A stretch of DNA of 64,000 nt from Sphingopyxis sp. FD7 (lineage in GTDB: Bacteria > Pseudomonadota > Alphaproteobacteria > Sphingomonadales > Sphingomonadaceae): the NCBI RefSeq assembly GCF_003609835.1, contig NZ_AP017898.1, forward strand, positions 992,001-1,056,000, read 5' to 3'. Numbering within the stretch: position 1 is the first letter of the stretch; every line of letters begins with the position of its first letter. Positions 34,324 to 44,795 of the stretch are shown here, piece after piece. Below the pieces are notes generated by a model. It saw nothing but the letters and a program-made list of their open reading frames with translations, was not told the origin of the DNA and did no database searches. The translations under genes were made by a program, and so were the position numbers.

Positions 34324-35430
34324 TTAGTGAAAGCGGCGGGCGCCCGTCTTGCTGTCGTTCTCGATCGCGAGAATGATGCCCACGCACGTCATGATCGTGA
34401 GCATCGACGACCCGCCATAGGAAAAGAGCGGCAGCGGGATGCCGACGACGGGAGCGAGGCCCATCACCATCATCAGGTTGATCGCGATGTAGAAAAAGAT
34501 CGTCATGGTGAGCCCCGCCGCAGTGAGCTGGCCGAAGCGCGTCCGTGCTTTCAGCGCCACGCGCGTCGACCAGCGGAGCAGCAGGAAAAAGCCGAACAAG
34601 AGCGCAAGGCCGCCGATCAGCCCCCATTCCTCGGCCATCGTCGCAAAGATGAAGTCGGTGTGGCCTTCGGGAAGGTAGTCGAGGTGACTTTGCGAGCCAT
34701 TGAGGAAGCCCTTGCCGCCGATACCGCCCGACCCGATCGCGATCTTCGACTGGCTGATGTGATAGCCGGCGCCGAGCGGGTCGCTTTCGGGGTCGAGGAA
34801 GATGAGCACACGCCGCTGCTGATAATCGTGGAGGAAGGAAAAGAGTATGGGCAACGCCGCAATGCCTGCGATCGCCGTGCTCCCGAACCACCAGAGCGGC
34901 AGGCCGGCGACGAACATCACGATCACTCCGCCGATGCAGATCGACAGCGCGGTGCCGAGGTCGGGTTGCAGCATCACCAGCGCGGCGGGCAGGCCGATCA
35001 TTACCAGCGCCGGCCACAGCGCCGTAACGCTGCGCGTGCTTGCGGGCGGTAGCTGCGCATAGAAGCGCGCAAGCGCCACGACGATCGTGACCTTCATCAG
35101 CTCCGACGGCTGAAGGTTCATGAAACCGAGGTTGAGCCATCGCTGGCTGCCCCCGCCGACGAAGCCCAGCAGTTCGACCGCGAAGAGCAGGATGAGTACG
35201 CCGATATAGGCAAGATAGGAAAAATCCTCGAAAATTCGCAAGGGGAGGCGACCAAGGACGAGCGCGCCGCCCAGAAAGACCAGGAATCTTACCCCCTGTT
35301 GCCACGCCCAGGGCGACCAGTTGCCGCCCGCTGCCGAATAGAGGACGAGCAGGCCGAACCCCGTGATGCCGCACAGAATCGCGATCAGCTTCCACGGGAT
35401 GCGCTGGATGGCTGGCGGTACCGGAATCAT
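34324..35430 (-). CDS. rodA: Rod-shape protein RodA (SEDS peptidoglycan polymerase)
   Basis: 368 residues from MIPVPPAIQRIPWK; the ATG overlaps the PBP2 stop (ATGA). About ten membrane segments of the SEDS family, with GLLVLYSAAGG, NLQPSELMKV, LQPDLGTALS, SQSKIAIGSGGIGGKGF and the catalytic-loop region LDYLPEGHTDFIFA (conserved Asp), then GIPLPLFSYGGSSM. It polymerises glycan strands with PBP2 during elongation. Last gene of the mre operon. Confidence 0.95.
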   Translation of the reverse strand: MIPVPPAIQRIPWKLIAILCGITGFGLLVLYSAAGGNWSPWAWQQGVRFLVFLGGALVLGRLPLRIFEDFSYLAYIGVLILLFAVELLGFVGGGSQRWLNLGFMNLQPSELMKVTIVVALARFYAQLPPASTRSVTALWPALVMIGLPAALVMLQPDLGTALSICIGGVIVMFVAGLPLWWFGSTAIAGIAALPILFSFLHDYQQRRVLIFLDPESDPLGAGYHISQSKIAIGSGGIGGKGFLNGSQSHLDYLPEGHTDFIFATMAEEWGLIGGLALLFGFFLLLRWSTRVALKARTRFGQLTAAGLTMTIFFYIAINLMMVMGLAPVVGIPLPLFSYGGSSMLTIMTCVGIILAIENDSKTGARRFH

Positions 35431-37337
35431 TCCGGCACCCCCGGATCGGGATCGCTCGACGCACCCATTTTCCACGCCGCATAGTCGCGCTCCATGCGCT
35501 CGGCGATCGTGCCGCCCCAGCCGGCCTCAAGCGTCTCCAGCGCCTCCATCCCTTTTTCGCGGTCGAAGAGAAAGGTCATGAAATCGCGCGCCACCGGCGC
35601 GGCGGCGCGGCTGCCGCCCATGCCATGCTCGATGACGATGCCGGTGGCATAGCGCGGATTGTCGACGGGCGCGAAGCCGACGAACAGGCCATGATCGCGA
35701 TATTTCCACGCGCCGCTCTGCCCGCGCGATCCCGACGCCAGTCCGCGCACCTGCGCGGTGCCGGTCTTGCCCGCCATGGTGATGCCGTCGAGCGGCAGGC
35801 GGCTGCGCACCGCGGTCCCCGCTCCGTTGACGACGCGGTCCATGCCGGCGCGCGCCACCGCGAGCGCTTCGGCGGAGAAGGGGAGGGGTTCGTTGGTGAA
35901 CTGCCGATTGACCAGCCGCGGATACAGGCGGCGTCCCGACGCGATGCGCGCCGTCATCACCGCGAGCTGGAGCGGATTGACGCTGACATAACCCTGACCG
36001 ATCACCGCGTTCAGCGAGTCCGAGGCGGTCCATTGCTGGTCATATTTGCGCAGTTTCCACGCGCTGTCGGGGATGGTGCCATAGCGCTGGTTGCTGCCCG
36101 CCAGCTGGAACTCCTCGCCCAGTCCCAGCAGCCGCGCGGTTGGCGCCATCGCGTCATAGCCGAGACGATGCGCGAGCCAGTAGAAATAGCTGTTGCAGCT
36201 TTTCTCGATCGCGGTCGGCATGTCGATGCTGCCGTGCGTGCCAAGGCAGCGGAAGAATCGGCTGCCAAGCCGGTAGCCGCCGATGCAGGTGTGGCGCTCG
36301 CCGGGGTCGACGCCATGCTCGATCGCCGCGATCGCCGCCATCGGCTTCAGCGTCGAACCGGGCGGATAGAGCCCGCGCGTCGCCTTGTTGATGAGCGGCT
36401 GATGATCGTCGGCGCGCAGCCACGCATATTCGGAATTGCTGATCCCGTCGGAAAAGCTGTTGGGATCGAAGCTTGGCATCGACACGAACGCCAATATGTC
36501 GCCGTTGCGGCAGTCGATCACCACCGCCGCGCCCGATTCGCGTCCCATGCGCCGCGCGACATATTCCTGCAGGTCGGCGTCGATCGTCAGGTGGACGGTC
36601 TTGCCCTGCACGTCGGGCTGAGTGTCGAGGTCGCGCACCACCTTGCCGCGCGCGGTCACTTCGACGCGCCGCGCGCCGGGCTTGCCCTTCAGCATCTCCT
36701 GAAAATATTTCTCCAGCCCGTCCTTGCCGATCTTGTAGCCCGGCGTGATGTAGAGCGGATCTTTCGCCTTTTCATATTCCTCGGCATTGGGCGCGCCGAC
36801 ATAGCCGATCAGGTGGCCGACCGCCGCGCCGGTCGGATAGTTGCGCGCAAAGCCGCGCTGTGGCGCGACGCCCGGCAGTTCGGGCAGTCGGACGAGGATC
36901 GAGCTATATTCGGCCTCGGTCATATCCTCCTTGATCGCGACCGGCTGAAACCCCGACGCGGCCTTGAGGTCGCGGTTGATCCGCTCCATCGTGTCGCCGT
37001 CGAGCCGCAGCAGCGTCCGGAGTCGGCCGAGCACCATCTCGCGGTTGTGCAGACGGTCGGGAATGATGTCGATGCGCAGGCTGACGCGATTGTTCGCCAG
37101 CGCCTTGCCGTTGCGGTCGACGATCCATCCGCGGCGCGGCGGGATGAGCGTCAGGTTGACGCGGTTGCTTTCGGATTCGAGCACATAGCGGTCATTGTCG
37201 ATCACCGAAATATAGGTCATGCGCGCCGCCAGCGCGACGCCCACAGCGGCCTGCGCCCCGCCGACGACGAGCGCGCGGCGGGTGAAGGTGAGACCCCTCC
37301 ACGCTTCGGTGATCGGCGGCTGCTTCTTGTTGAACAT
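35427..37337 (-). CDS. mrdA: Penicillin-binding protein 2
   Basis: 636 residues: short cytoplasmic tail, one membrane anchor (ALVVGGAQAAVGVALAARM), PBP dimerisation domain, then the transpeptidase domain with STLK (about residue 330, nucleophile Ser), SCN (about 380) and KTG (about 523, AGKTGTAQV). It crosslinks elongation peptidoglycan with RodA. Preceded by mreD by 10 bp and overlapping rodA. Confidence 0.95.
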   Translation of the reverse strand: MFNKKQPPITEAWRGLTFTRRALVVGGAQAAVGVALAARMTYISVIDNDRYVLESESNRVNLTLIPPRRGWIVDRNGKALANNRVSLRIDIIPDRLHNREMVLGRLRTLLRLDGDTMERINRDLKAASGFQPVAIKEDMTEAEYSSILVRLPELPGVAPQRGFARNYPTGAAVGHLIGYVGAPNAEEYEKAKDPLYITPGYKIGKDGLEKYFQEMLKGKPGARRVEVTARGKVVRDLDTQPDVQGKTVHLTIDADLQEYVARRMGRESGAAVVIDCRNGDILAFVSMPSFDPNSFSDGISNSEYAWLRADDHQPLINKATRGLYPPGSTLKPMAAIAAIEHGVDPGERHTCIGGYRLGSRFFRCLGTHGSIDMPTAIEKSCNSYFYWLAHRLGYDAMAPTARLLGLGEEFQLAGSNQRYGTIPDSAWKLRKYDQQWTASDSLNAVIGQGYVSVNPLQLAVMTARIASGRRLYPRLVNRQFTNEPLPFSAEALAVARAGMDRVVNGAGTAVRSRLPLDGITMAGKTGTAQVRGLASGSRGQSGAWKYRDHGLFVGFAPVDNPRYATGIVIEHGMGGSRAAAPVARDFMTFLFDREKGMEALETLEAGWGGTIAERMERDYAAWKMGASSDPDPGVPE

Positions 37338-37347
37338 CTGCGCGGTT

Positions 37348-37869
37348 TTATCGGCGTTTCAGGCGGAAATTGTCAAACTTGCCGGTCAGGCGCATGACCA
37401 GCGGTACCAGCAGCACCGAGATCACGATCTGTGGCACGACGAGGCCGAGCACACGCACGGCGTCGGCATCGGGGTGGGTGATGAGCGCGGCGAGCGACTG
37501 GATCGCCGTGATCAGCAGCGCGGCAATCAACCAGTCGTGAAAGAAGCCGCGCCAGTAAATACGCTGCGACGAATAAGCGATGGCGATGCTCGCGAGCGTC
37601 CACAGTCCGACCGCGGTGCCGATCGGCGCCCCGCTGAACAGATCGTCCCACAGGCCGAGCGGCAGGCCGATCCACACCGGCCACATTTCGGCGCGCAGCA
37701 ATTGCCAGCAGAGGAAAAAGAGCAGGCCGAGCGGCGGCAGCACCGGCGAACTGGCGATGAGCGGCAGCATCAGTGGCAATGCCGAGGCGAGCATCACGCT
37801 CGCGATCGGCACGATCCGCATCCGCCACAGCGAGGCGGGTTCGCCAAGGCGCGGCCCCTTGCGGTTCAC
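37348..37869 (-). CDS. mreD: Rod shape-determining protein MreD
   Basis: 173 residues with about five hydrophobic segments. Polytopic subunit of the elongasome between mreC and PBP2. GTG start overlaps the mreC stop (GTGA). Sequence is weakly conserved in this family; the call rests on topology (LGLLFFLCWQLLRAEMWP, LPLGLWDDLFSGAPIGT) and on operon position. Confidence 0.88.
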   Translation of the reverse strand: MNRKGPRLGEPASLWRMRIVPIASVMLASALPLMLPLIASSPVLPPLGLLFFLCWQLLRAEMWPVWIGLPLGLWDDLFSGAPIGTAVGLWTLASIAIAYSSQRIYWRGFFHDWLIAALLITAIQSLAALITHPDADAVRVLGLVVPQIVISVLLVPLVMRLTGKFDNFRLKRR

Positions 37870-38771
37870 GGTGCGGGGGCGGGGGCGGAGGGTGTGGCCG
37901 GCCCCGGCCGACCCGCCGCCTCGATATTGTCGGGCGTATAGGGCCGCAACACCGCGACGGCGTCGACCTTGCCGGGGTCGGCGAGCGGGCGTGCGAGCGC
38001 GCCGTCGTCCTGTCGCCGCACGACGATCGCGACCGGGATGTTCGGCGGATAAAGCCCGCCGGTGCCCGATGTGACCAATATGTCGCCGGGCTTGAACGGG
38101 TTATTCGCGATATTGAGCGTGCGCACGTCGAGGTCGCCGTTGCCGCGGCCGCTCGCCAGCGCGGGCAGCCCGTCGCGTGCGCGGCGCACGGGAACGATAT
38201 TGTCGACATCGGTGAGCAGCAGCACCTGCGACACCGACGGCCCGGCGGTCAGCACGCGGCCGATCAGCCCGTCGGCGCCGCGCACCGGCTGGCCCGCCGC
38301 GACGCCCAGATTGCGCCCGATGCTGAGCAGCGCGATGCGCTTGCTGCTGGTTGAGGTCGAGGTAAGCAGGTAGCCGTTGGCGAGCGCGGTCTTGTCGGTT
38401 TCCTGGAGCCTCAGCAGCGCCTTGAGCTGGCGATTCTCTTCCTGGAGCGAGCTGGTCGCGACCAGCTGGCGCCGCGTGTCGGCCAGCTCCTTGCGCAGCC
38501 GTCGATTCTGCGATCCCGCAGCGACATAGGCGCCCACCGTATCGTCAATCCCCGAGATCGAGCCGATGACCGAGCGCGTTCCGCGCGCGATCGGTGCCGT
38601 CAGCTCCTGGCTTGCGATGCGAAGCTGGGCGAAGCCGACGGGATCCGCGATCGACAATATGGCAAGCAACAGCCCGGCCACCGCGCCGGTCACCGCGATG
38701 ACATAGGCGACGAACAGGCTGTACTGGGCCTTTCGGGATTGCCCCGGACGCCGATGTGCCGGGCGGACCAT
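37866..38771 (-). CDS. mreC: Rod shape-determining protein MreC
   Basis: 301 residues: N-terminal membrane anchor (YVIAVTGAVAGLLLAILS), coiled-coil (LRKELADTRRQLVATSSLQEE) and beta-barrel periplasmic domain with GLIGRVLTAGPSVSQVLLLTD and GDILVTSGTGGLYPPNIPV. A Pro/Ala-rich tail. Couples MreB filaments to PBP2. The next gene, mreD, overlaps it. Confidence 0.93.
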   Translation of the reverse strand: MVRPAHRRPGQSRKAQYSLFVAYVIAVTGAVAGLLLAILSIADPVGFAQLRIASQELTAPIARGTRSVIGSISGIDDTVGAYVAAGSQNRRLRKELADTRRQLVATSSLQEENRQLKALLRLQETDKTALANGYLLTSTSTSSKRIALLSIGRNLGVAAGQPVRGADGLIGRVLTAGPSVSQVLLLTDVDNIVPVRRARDGLPALASGRGNGDLDVRTLNIANNPFKPGDILVTSGTGGLYPPNIPVAIVVRRQDDGALARPLADPGKVDAVAVLRPYTPDNIEAAGRPGPATPSAPAPAP

Positions 38772-38788
38772 GGTTCAGAGACCCTCGA

Positions 38789-39835
<1,047 letters not shown>

Positions 39836-40031
39836 CTATATTGCTTCCTGTCATCGGACCGACGGGAACGCAAACGACCCCGTGCCCCTGCCGCATTCTC
39901 ATCCGCTCGCCGTCCGGCAACAGGACCAATCAGGGAGAGATTCCGGCTCGTCCGAAGGGCTGGCTGGATAAAATGATCAGGGCTGTGCGGGTGGGTCGCG
40001 ATTTGCGTCCGACTGCGCTAGGACAGGCCCC

Positions 40032-41843
40032 ATGTCAATACGCCGCCTGCCCGAAACGCTCGTAAATCGGATCGCGGCCGGTGAAGTGGTCGAAAGACCC
40101 GCCGCTGCGCTCAAGGAACTGGTCGAAAATGCCATCGACGCGGGCGCGACTCGCATATCGGTGCGAATCGCCGAGGGGGGCATCGCGCGGCTGGAGGTCG
40201 AGGATGACGGCTGCGGCATGACCGCCGCCGACATGGCGCTCGCGCTTGAGCGCCATGCCACGTCGAAGCTGCCCGATGACGCGATCGAGGCGGTGACGAC
40301 GCTGGGGTTCCGCGGCGAGGCTTTGCCCTCGATCGCCAGCGTCGCCCGGCTGACGCTCGAAAGCCGGACGCCGGGGGGCGACGGCTGGCGCCGGGTCGTC
40401 GACAATGGCGCGCTGGCTGGCGAAGGGCCCGCGGCGCTGGGCCAGGGCACGCGCGTGATGGTCGAGGATCTGTTCGCGCGCATCCCCGCGCGGCGCAAGT
40501 TCCTGCGCAGCGCGCGCAGCGAATATGCCGCCTGCCTCGACGTCGTGCGGCGGCTTGCGATGGCGCGCCCGGATGTGGGCTTCACGCTCGAGCATGACGG
40601 GCGGCGCGTGCTCGACGTGCAGGGCGGACAGGACCGCGTCGCGCGCGTCGCCGCGCTCACCAGCCGCGACCTTGCAGCGAACAGCATCGGCGTCGATCTG
40701 ACGCGCGGCGACGTGCATCTGGGCGGCGTCATCAGCCTGCCGACCTACAATCGCGGCATCGCCGACCATCAATATCTGTTCGTCAACGGCCGCCCGGTGA
40801 AGGACCGGCTGCTCGTCGGTGCGCTGCGCGGCGCCTATGCCGACCTGCTCGCGCGCGACCGCCACCCGGTCGTTGCGCTGTTCCTCGACGTGCCGACCAG
40901 CGAGGTCGATGTGAACGTCCATCCCGCCAAGACCGAGGTGCGCTTTCGCGACCCGCAGCTCATTCGCGGGATGATCGTTGGCGGGCTGCGTCGTGCGCTC
41001 GACGAGCATGGCTTTCGCAGTGTCCAACGCCCCGCCGAGGCGGCGCTTGGCGCATGGCAGCAGGAACCCGTCGCGCCGCCGCCGACGACGGGCTTTCTCT
41101 TCGACCGGCGCGCCGAAATTGCGGCGCATCCTTTCGCCGCCGAAGTGTCGCTGCCCGCCGCCGACGTCGCGCGCGTCTATGACCGGCTGATGCCCTTCGC
41201 CGCGCCCGCGCCGCTTGCCGGACGCGCCGAGGTCGCGGTGACGCCGCCGCCCGCCGCCGACGCGCACCCGCTCGGCATCGCGCGCGGCCAGATCGCCAAG
41301 ACCTATATCGTCGCCGAGGCCGAGGACGGGCTCGTCATCGTCGACCAGCACGCCGCGCACGAACGCCTTGTGCTCGAAACGCTGAAGCGCGGCATGATGG
41401 GGCAGGCGGTGCCGTCGCAGGGCCTGCTGATCCCCGAAGTCGTCGAACTCGACGAACCGGCGTGCGACCGGCTGGAGGCCGCGGCGTCGGCGCTCGCCGC
41501 GCTCGGCGTCGAACTCGAACGCTTCGGTCCCGCCGCGGTGATGGTGCGCGCGACCCCGGCGATGCTGGGCGCGATCGACTGCCACAAGCTCATCACCGAC
41601 ATCGCCGACGATCTCGCGGGCTATGACGCCGCGCTTGGCCTCAGTGAAAGGCTCGAACTCGTCGCCGCGACGATGGCGTGCCACGGGTCGGTGCGGGCTG
41701 GACGGACCTTGAATGTCGCCGAAATGAATGCGTTGCTTCGCCAGATGGAAGTCACGCCGCATTCGGGCCAGTGCAACCACGGGCGCCCGACGTGGGTGAA
41801 GCTGGCGATGGGCGACGTCGAACGGCTGTTCGGGAGGAAATGA
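40032..41843 (+). CDS. mutL: DNA mismatch repair protein MutL
   Basis: 603 residues. N-terminal GHKL ATPase: ALKELVENAIDAGA, VEDDGCGM and TLGFRGEALPSIASVA; then the transducer (RIAAGEVVERPAAALKELVE precedes, cut here). The C-terminal domain carries DQHAAHERLVLE, fitting the DQHA(X)2E(X)4E metal site of endonuclease-active MutL, plus ACHGSVRAG and QCNHGRPTW. It therefore probably nicks DNA itself, as expected where MutH is absent. Divergent from mreB. Confidence 0.95.
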   Translation: MSIRRLPETLVNRIAAGEVVERPAAALKELVENAIDAGATRISVRIAEGGIARLEVEDDGCGMTAADMALALERHATSKLPDDAIEAVTTLGFRGEALPSIASVARLTLESRTPGGDGWRRVVDNGALAGEGPAALGQGTRVMVEDLFARIPARRKFLRSARSEYAACLDVVRRLAMARPDVGFTLEHDGRRVLDVQGGQDRVARVAALTSRDLAANSIGVDLTRGDVHLGGVISLPTYNRGIADHQYLFVNGRPVKDRLLVGALRGAYADLLARDRHPVVALFLDVPTSEVDVNVHPAKTEVRFRDPQLIRGMIVGGLRRALDEHGFRSVQRPAEAALGAWQQEPVAPPPTTGFLFDRRAEIAAHPFAAEVSLPAADVARVYDRLMPFAAPAPLAGRAEVAVTPPPAADAHPLGIARGQIAKTYIVAEAEDGLVIVDQHAAHERLVLETLKRGMMGQAVPSQGLLIPEVVELDEPACDRLEAAASALAALGVELERFGPAAVMVRATPAMLGAIDCHKLITDIADDLAGYDAALGLSERLELVAATMACHGSVRAGRTLNVAEMNALLRQMEVTPHSGQCNHGRPTWVKLAMGDVERLFGRK

Positions 41844-41844
41844 C

Positions 41845-42375
41845 ATGGGGGTTGATCGTCTTGCTGCCGCACTCGCGCTGGCCCTCGCGGCCGGGATCGC
41901 GCCCACGGCGCCGGCCAAGGAGCCTGCCGCCGATTGCGCGACCGTGCCGGTGCTGCCGCCGGAGTTTTCGGGCTGGGCGCGAAGTGCGTCGAACAAGACC
42001 ATCTACGCCTATGGCGATGCGCGCGCCGCCGACTGGCCGCCGCTCGGCGCCGCGCGGACGGGGCTCGCGCTGCATCGCTTTGAAAGTCTGCGCTATTGGG
42101 CCGCGCCTGCGCAGCGGCCCAATTCGTTCAAATATGGCGGTATGGTCCCGGTCGCGGTGAAAAAGCCCGGCCGCCTGCTCGTCGCGCTCGATCAGGGCGC
42201 GTGGATCGACCTGGTGCAGGACGGGAGGCCGGTCAAACCGGCCGCGCACCGTCACGGCCCGGCCTGTTCGGGCATAACCAAGATCGTCGAATATCGGGTG
42301 GCGCCCGGCCGCTACCTGCTTCAGATCGTCAACGCCCCCGAGCCGACGATCCGCGCGATGGCCGTGCTGCGCTAG
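41845..42375 (+). CDS. Exported protein of unknown function
   Basis: 176 residues: signal peptide (LAAALALALAAGIAPTAPA), one early Cys (DCATVPVLPPEFSGW), then a beta-rich region with KYGGMVPVAVKKPGRLLVALDQGAWIDLV (cut here) and GPACSGITKIVEYRVAPGRYLLQI, in the style of small homopolymer- or sugar-binding exported proteins. No family assigned. One base after mutL with GGAGG upstream. Its TAG overlaps the convergent phosphatase stop in a shared CTAG. Confidence 0.7.
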   Translation: MGVDRLAAALALALAAGIAPTAPAKEPAADCATVPVLPPEFSGWARSASNKTIYAYGDARAADWPPLGAARTGLALHRFESLRYWAAPAQRPNSFKYGGMVPVAVKKPGRLLVALDQGAWIDLVQDGRPVKPAAHRHGPACSGITKIVEYRVAPGRYLLQIVNAPEPTIRAMAVLR

Positions 42376-43937
42376 GCCATCTTCACGCCCGCCACGCCGC
42401 GTTCGACAACGCCCGTCGTGCGTTTCGAAAGCGTGTTCACCGGCGTCGTCACCTTGTCGACGACCATGAAATGCGTCTGCCACGCTTCGCGCCCGACTTC
42501 GCAGACGAGGTAACCGCGCTGGTCGTTGGCGAATTTGAGTTCGGGGTTGCGCGCCAGCCATTCGTCGGTGCCCGCGCGCTTGTCGCTGCCGTCGCCGCCA
42601 CTGGAGATCGACGTCGCGACAAACTCGGCGCCGACGACCTTGTCCTCGAGAACCAGATCGCCGCAGAAATTCTGATGCTCGTCGCCGGTCAGCACGATAT
42701 TGTTGTCGAGCCCCGCAAAGCGCGACAGCATCCGCGTCCGCGCCGCTTCATAGCCTGCCCAGCTGTCGAGGTTCAGTATCTTCTCGGTTTCCTCCGGCCG
42801 CCGCCGCCGGTCGAGCGACATCATCGTCACCTGCTGCGCCAGCGCATTCCACGTCGCGCCGCCGCGCGCCAGGTTGCGCGCCAGCCACTCCTCCTGCGCC
42901 TTGCCCAGCACCTGCCGGTCTTTCGCGAACACGTCGGGGCAGGCAGGCTTGAAGCCGTCGCCGCACGGCTGGTCGTCGCGATACTGCCGCGTGTCGAGCA
43001 GCTGCATCGCCATCAGGTCGCCATAGCGGAACTCGCGGTGTGCCGCGACCATGCCGCCGCGCGGCAGCAGCGACCGGCGCACGGGCATATGTTCGTACCA
43101 CGCCTGCATCGCCGCCTGTTTCTTCAGCATGAACACCTCGGGCGACACGGCGTCGGGATCGTCCTTGTCCAGCCCCATCTTCCAATTGTCGTGGTCGGAC
43201 ACCCAATTGTTGCGGATCTCGTGATCGTCAAAGCTCGACAGATGCGCGTGGACCGCGCGCACCGCCTGCTGGTCGATGTCGAGCAAGGTCTGGGCATAGG
43301 CATTGCGGAAATCGGTAAGGTCGAACAGCGCGCGCTGCGCATATTGGCGCACGGGACGGATCGGCAGGCCGTCGTCGAACAGATAATCCTGGCGATATTC
43401 ATAGATGAAATCGCCATAATGATAGACGAAGGCCAGCTCCTCGCGCGCCATGTGGCGATAGGCGCCGTAAAAGCCCGACTCGAAATGCTGGCACCCCGCG
43501 ACGCCGAACTTCATCGCATCGACCTTTGCGCCGGGCGCGGGGAGCGTGCGCGCGCGCCCGCGCAGGCTGCGCTCGCCCGCAGCGGTGAAGCGGTAATAAT
43601 AGGGACGGTCGGGCTGCAATCCGGTAAGCTCGACATGGACGCTGTGCGCCAGCTCGGGCCGCGCGAGCGCGGTGCCCTTTGCCACCACCTCGCGAAAGCC
43701 GCCGTCGCGCGCGACCTCCCATTCGACCGGCACATTGGTCAGCGGCATCCCGCCGTGGCGCTCCATCGGCTCGGGGGCGAGGCGCGTCCAGATGACGAAG
43801 CCGTCGCTCGCCGGGTCGCCCGCCGCGACGCCGAGCTGGAAGGGGAAATCGCGGAGCAGCCCCTGCGCGCGGACGATCGCCGGCGCGGCCAGCCCGGCGA
43901 GCGTTGCTCCGGCAAGGAAATGGCGGCGGTTGTACAT
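42372..43937 (-). CDS. PhoD-like alkaline phosphatase/phosphodiesterase, first copy
   Basis: 521 residues from MYNRRHFLAGATLAG, a Tat-type signal. N-terminal Fn3-like domain (FQLGVAAGDPASDGFVIWTRL), then the PhoD metallophosphatase domain with VYHYGDFIYEYR, SFDDHEIRNNW, LLDTRQYRDDQ and VLTGDEHQN, the Ca/Fe ligands of the family. It releases phosphate from phosphodiesters or esters in the periplasm. A second, divergent relative is at 57920. The earlier start at 43997 lacks a signal context. Confidence 0.88.
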   Translation of the reverse strand: MYNRRHFLAGATLAGLAAPAIVRAQGLLRDFPFQLGVAAGDPASDGFVIWTRLAPEPMERHGGMPLTNVPVEWEVARDGGFREVVAKGTALARPELAHSVHVELTGLQPDRPYYYRFTAAGERSLRGRARTLPAPGAKVDAMKFGVAGCQHFESGFYGAYRHMAREELAFVYHYGDFIYEYRQDYLFDDGLPIRPVRQYAQRALFDLTDFRNAYAQTLLDIDQQAVRAVHAHLSSFDDHEIRNNWVSDHDNWKMGLDKDDPDAVSPEVFMLKKQAAMQAWYEHMPVRRSLLPRGGMVAAHREFRYGDLMAMQLLDTRQYRDDQPCGDGFKPACPDVFAKDRQVLGKAQEEWLARNLARGGATWNALAQQVTMMSLDRRRRPEETEKILNLDSWAGYEAARTRMLSRFAGLDNNIVLTGDEHQNFCGDLVLEDKVVGAEFVATSISSGGDGSDKRAGTDEWLARNPELKFANDQRGYLVCEVGREAWQTHFMVVDKVTTPVNTLSKRTTGVVERGVAGVKMA

Positions 43938-44016
43938 GGCTTGGGCTCCGTCGGACGAATCGATGCCCCTCGATAGCCGAGCCCTGCGTTTCATCAATGA
44001 CAGTTCGGCGACGTCC

Positions 44017-44754
44017 TCACACCCACATGCGCGCCATCCACAGCGCCATCGCGATCATCATCAGATTTTCGGTCAGCGATACGAACCCCAGCGGCACCTT
44101 GCTGCTGCCGCCGACGCACGCGCATTTGATGTCGCGCTTGTCGATATAGACCGCCTTGAACACCGACACCGCGCCGATGCCGCCGATGAACAGCGCCAGC
44201 GGGATCGACAGCCAGGGCAGCGCGTGCGCGGTCATCAGCACGCCCGCAAGTCCCTCGGCGAACGGATAGAGGCTCGCATAGGGAACCCAGCGGCGCGCGA
44301 GCAGGTCGTAGTTCAGGAACATCGTCGCGAACTTGTCCACATCCTGCAATTTCAGCAGCGCGAGCACGATCATGCTGAACGATATGAACCACTCGGCCGT
44401 GCGCAGGGTGAAGGCATTGCCATAGGCGGCAAAACTCGCCGCCAGCGCCATCAGCGCCGTCATCGCGAACAGCGCGATGACGGGGGTGTAGCTGGTGGCG
44501 TCGGGATCGGCGACCTTCAGCCCGAAATGGCGGCGCAAATCGTCATAACCACCGATCCGTTCCCCGTCGATGAAGGTTTGCGGCGTCGTCTGGACGCCAT
44601 GCGCCGCCTTGAACGCATCGGTCTCCTCGCGCGTCGTCAGCCAGCGGTCGTCGACCCTGTAGCCGCGGCGTTCGAGAAGATATTTGGCTTTCAGGCCATA
44701 GGGGCAGATGTGCCCAGGCATGACCATGCGATGAAGAATTGCCTGTTTTGTCAT
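44017..44754 (-). CDS. Glutaredoxin-like domain fused to MauE-type membrane domain
   Basis: 245 residues. Residues 1-80 resemble glutaredoxin (MPGHICPYGLKAKYLLERRGY ... TTPQTFIDGERIGGYDDL, cut here) with CPYG in place of CPYC, so only one active Cys. The rest is a four- to five-helix MauE/DoxX-type redox membrane domain ending DIKCACVGGSSKVPLGFVSLTE, with a CxC pair. Probably a redox or metal-thiol membrane protein; the substrate is unknown. Its promoter is a mer-type operator (44762-44792) shared with the divergent MerR-family gene. Confidence 0.8.
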   Translation of the reverse strand: MTKQAILHRMVMPGHICPYGLKAKYLLERRGYRVDDRWLTTREETDAFKAAHGVQTTPQTFIDGERIGGYDDLRRHFGLKVADPDATSYTPVIALFAMTALMALAASFAAYGNAFTLRTAEWFISFSMIVLALLKLQDVDKFATMFLNYDLLARRWVPYASLYPFAEGLAGVLMTAHALPWLSIPLALFIGGIGAVSVFKAVYIDKRDIKCACVGGSSKVPLGFVSLTENLMMIAMALWMARMWV

Positions 44755-44761
44755 GATTCCC

Positions 44762-44792
44762 GTATAGCATCCGTACTATGGTACGGAGTCAA
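44762..44792 (-). promoter_or_regulatory. mer-type promoter/operator
   Basis: Minus strand TTGACT (-35), 19 bp, CTATAC (-10). The spacer contains TCCGTAC-N4-GTACGGA (44770-44787), the same half-sites as the Tn21/Tn501 mer operator. The overlong 19-bp spacer is the hallmark of MerR activation. Confidence 0.85.
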
Positions 44793-44795
44793 GCG

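Noticed and set aside
35625..37397. 590-codon open frame on the plus strand, and similar long frames opposite mutL, pmbA, proA and both PhoD genes
   Set aside because: All antisense to well-recognised genes and without family signatures.
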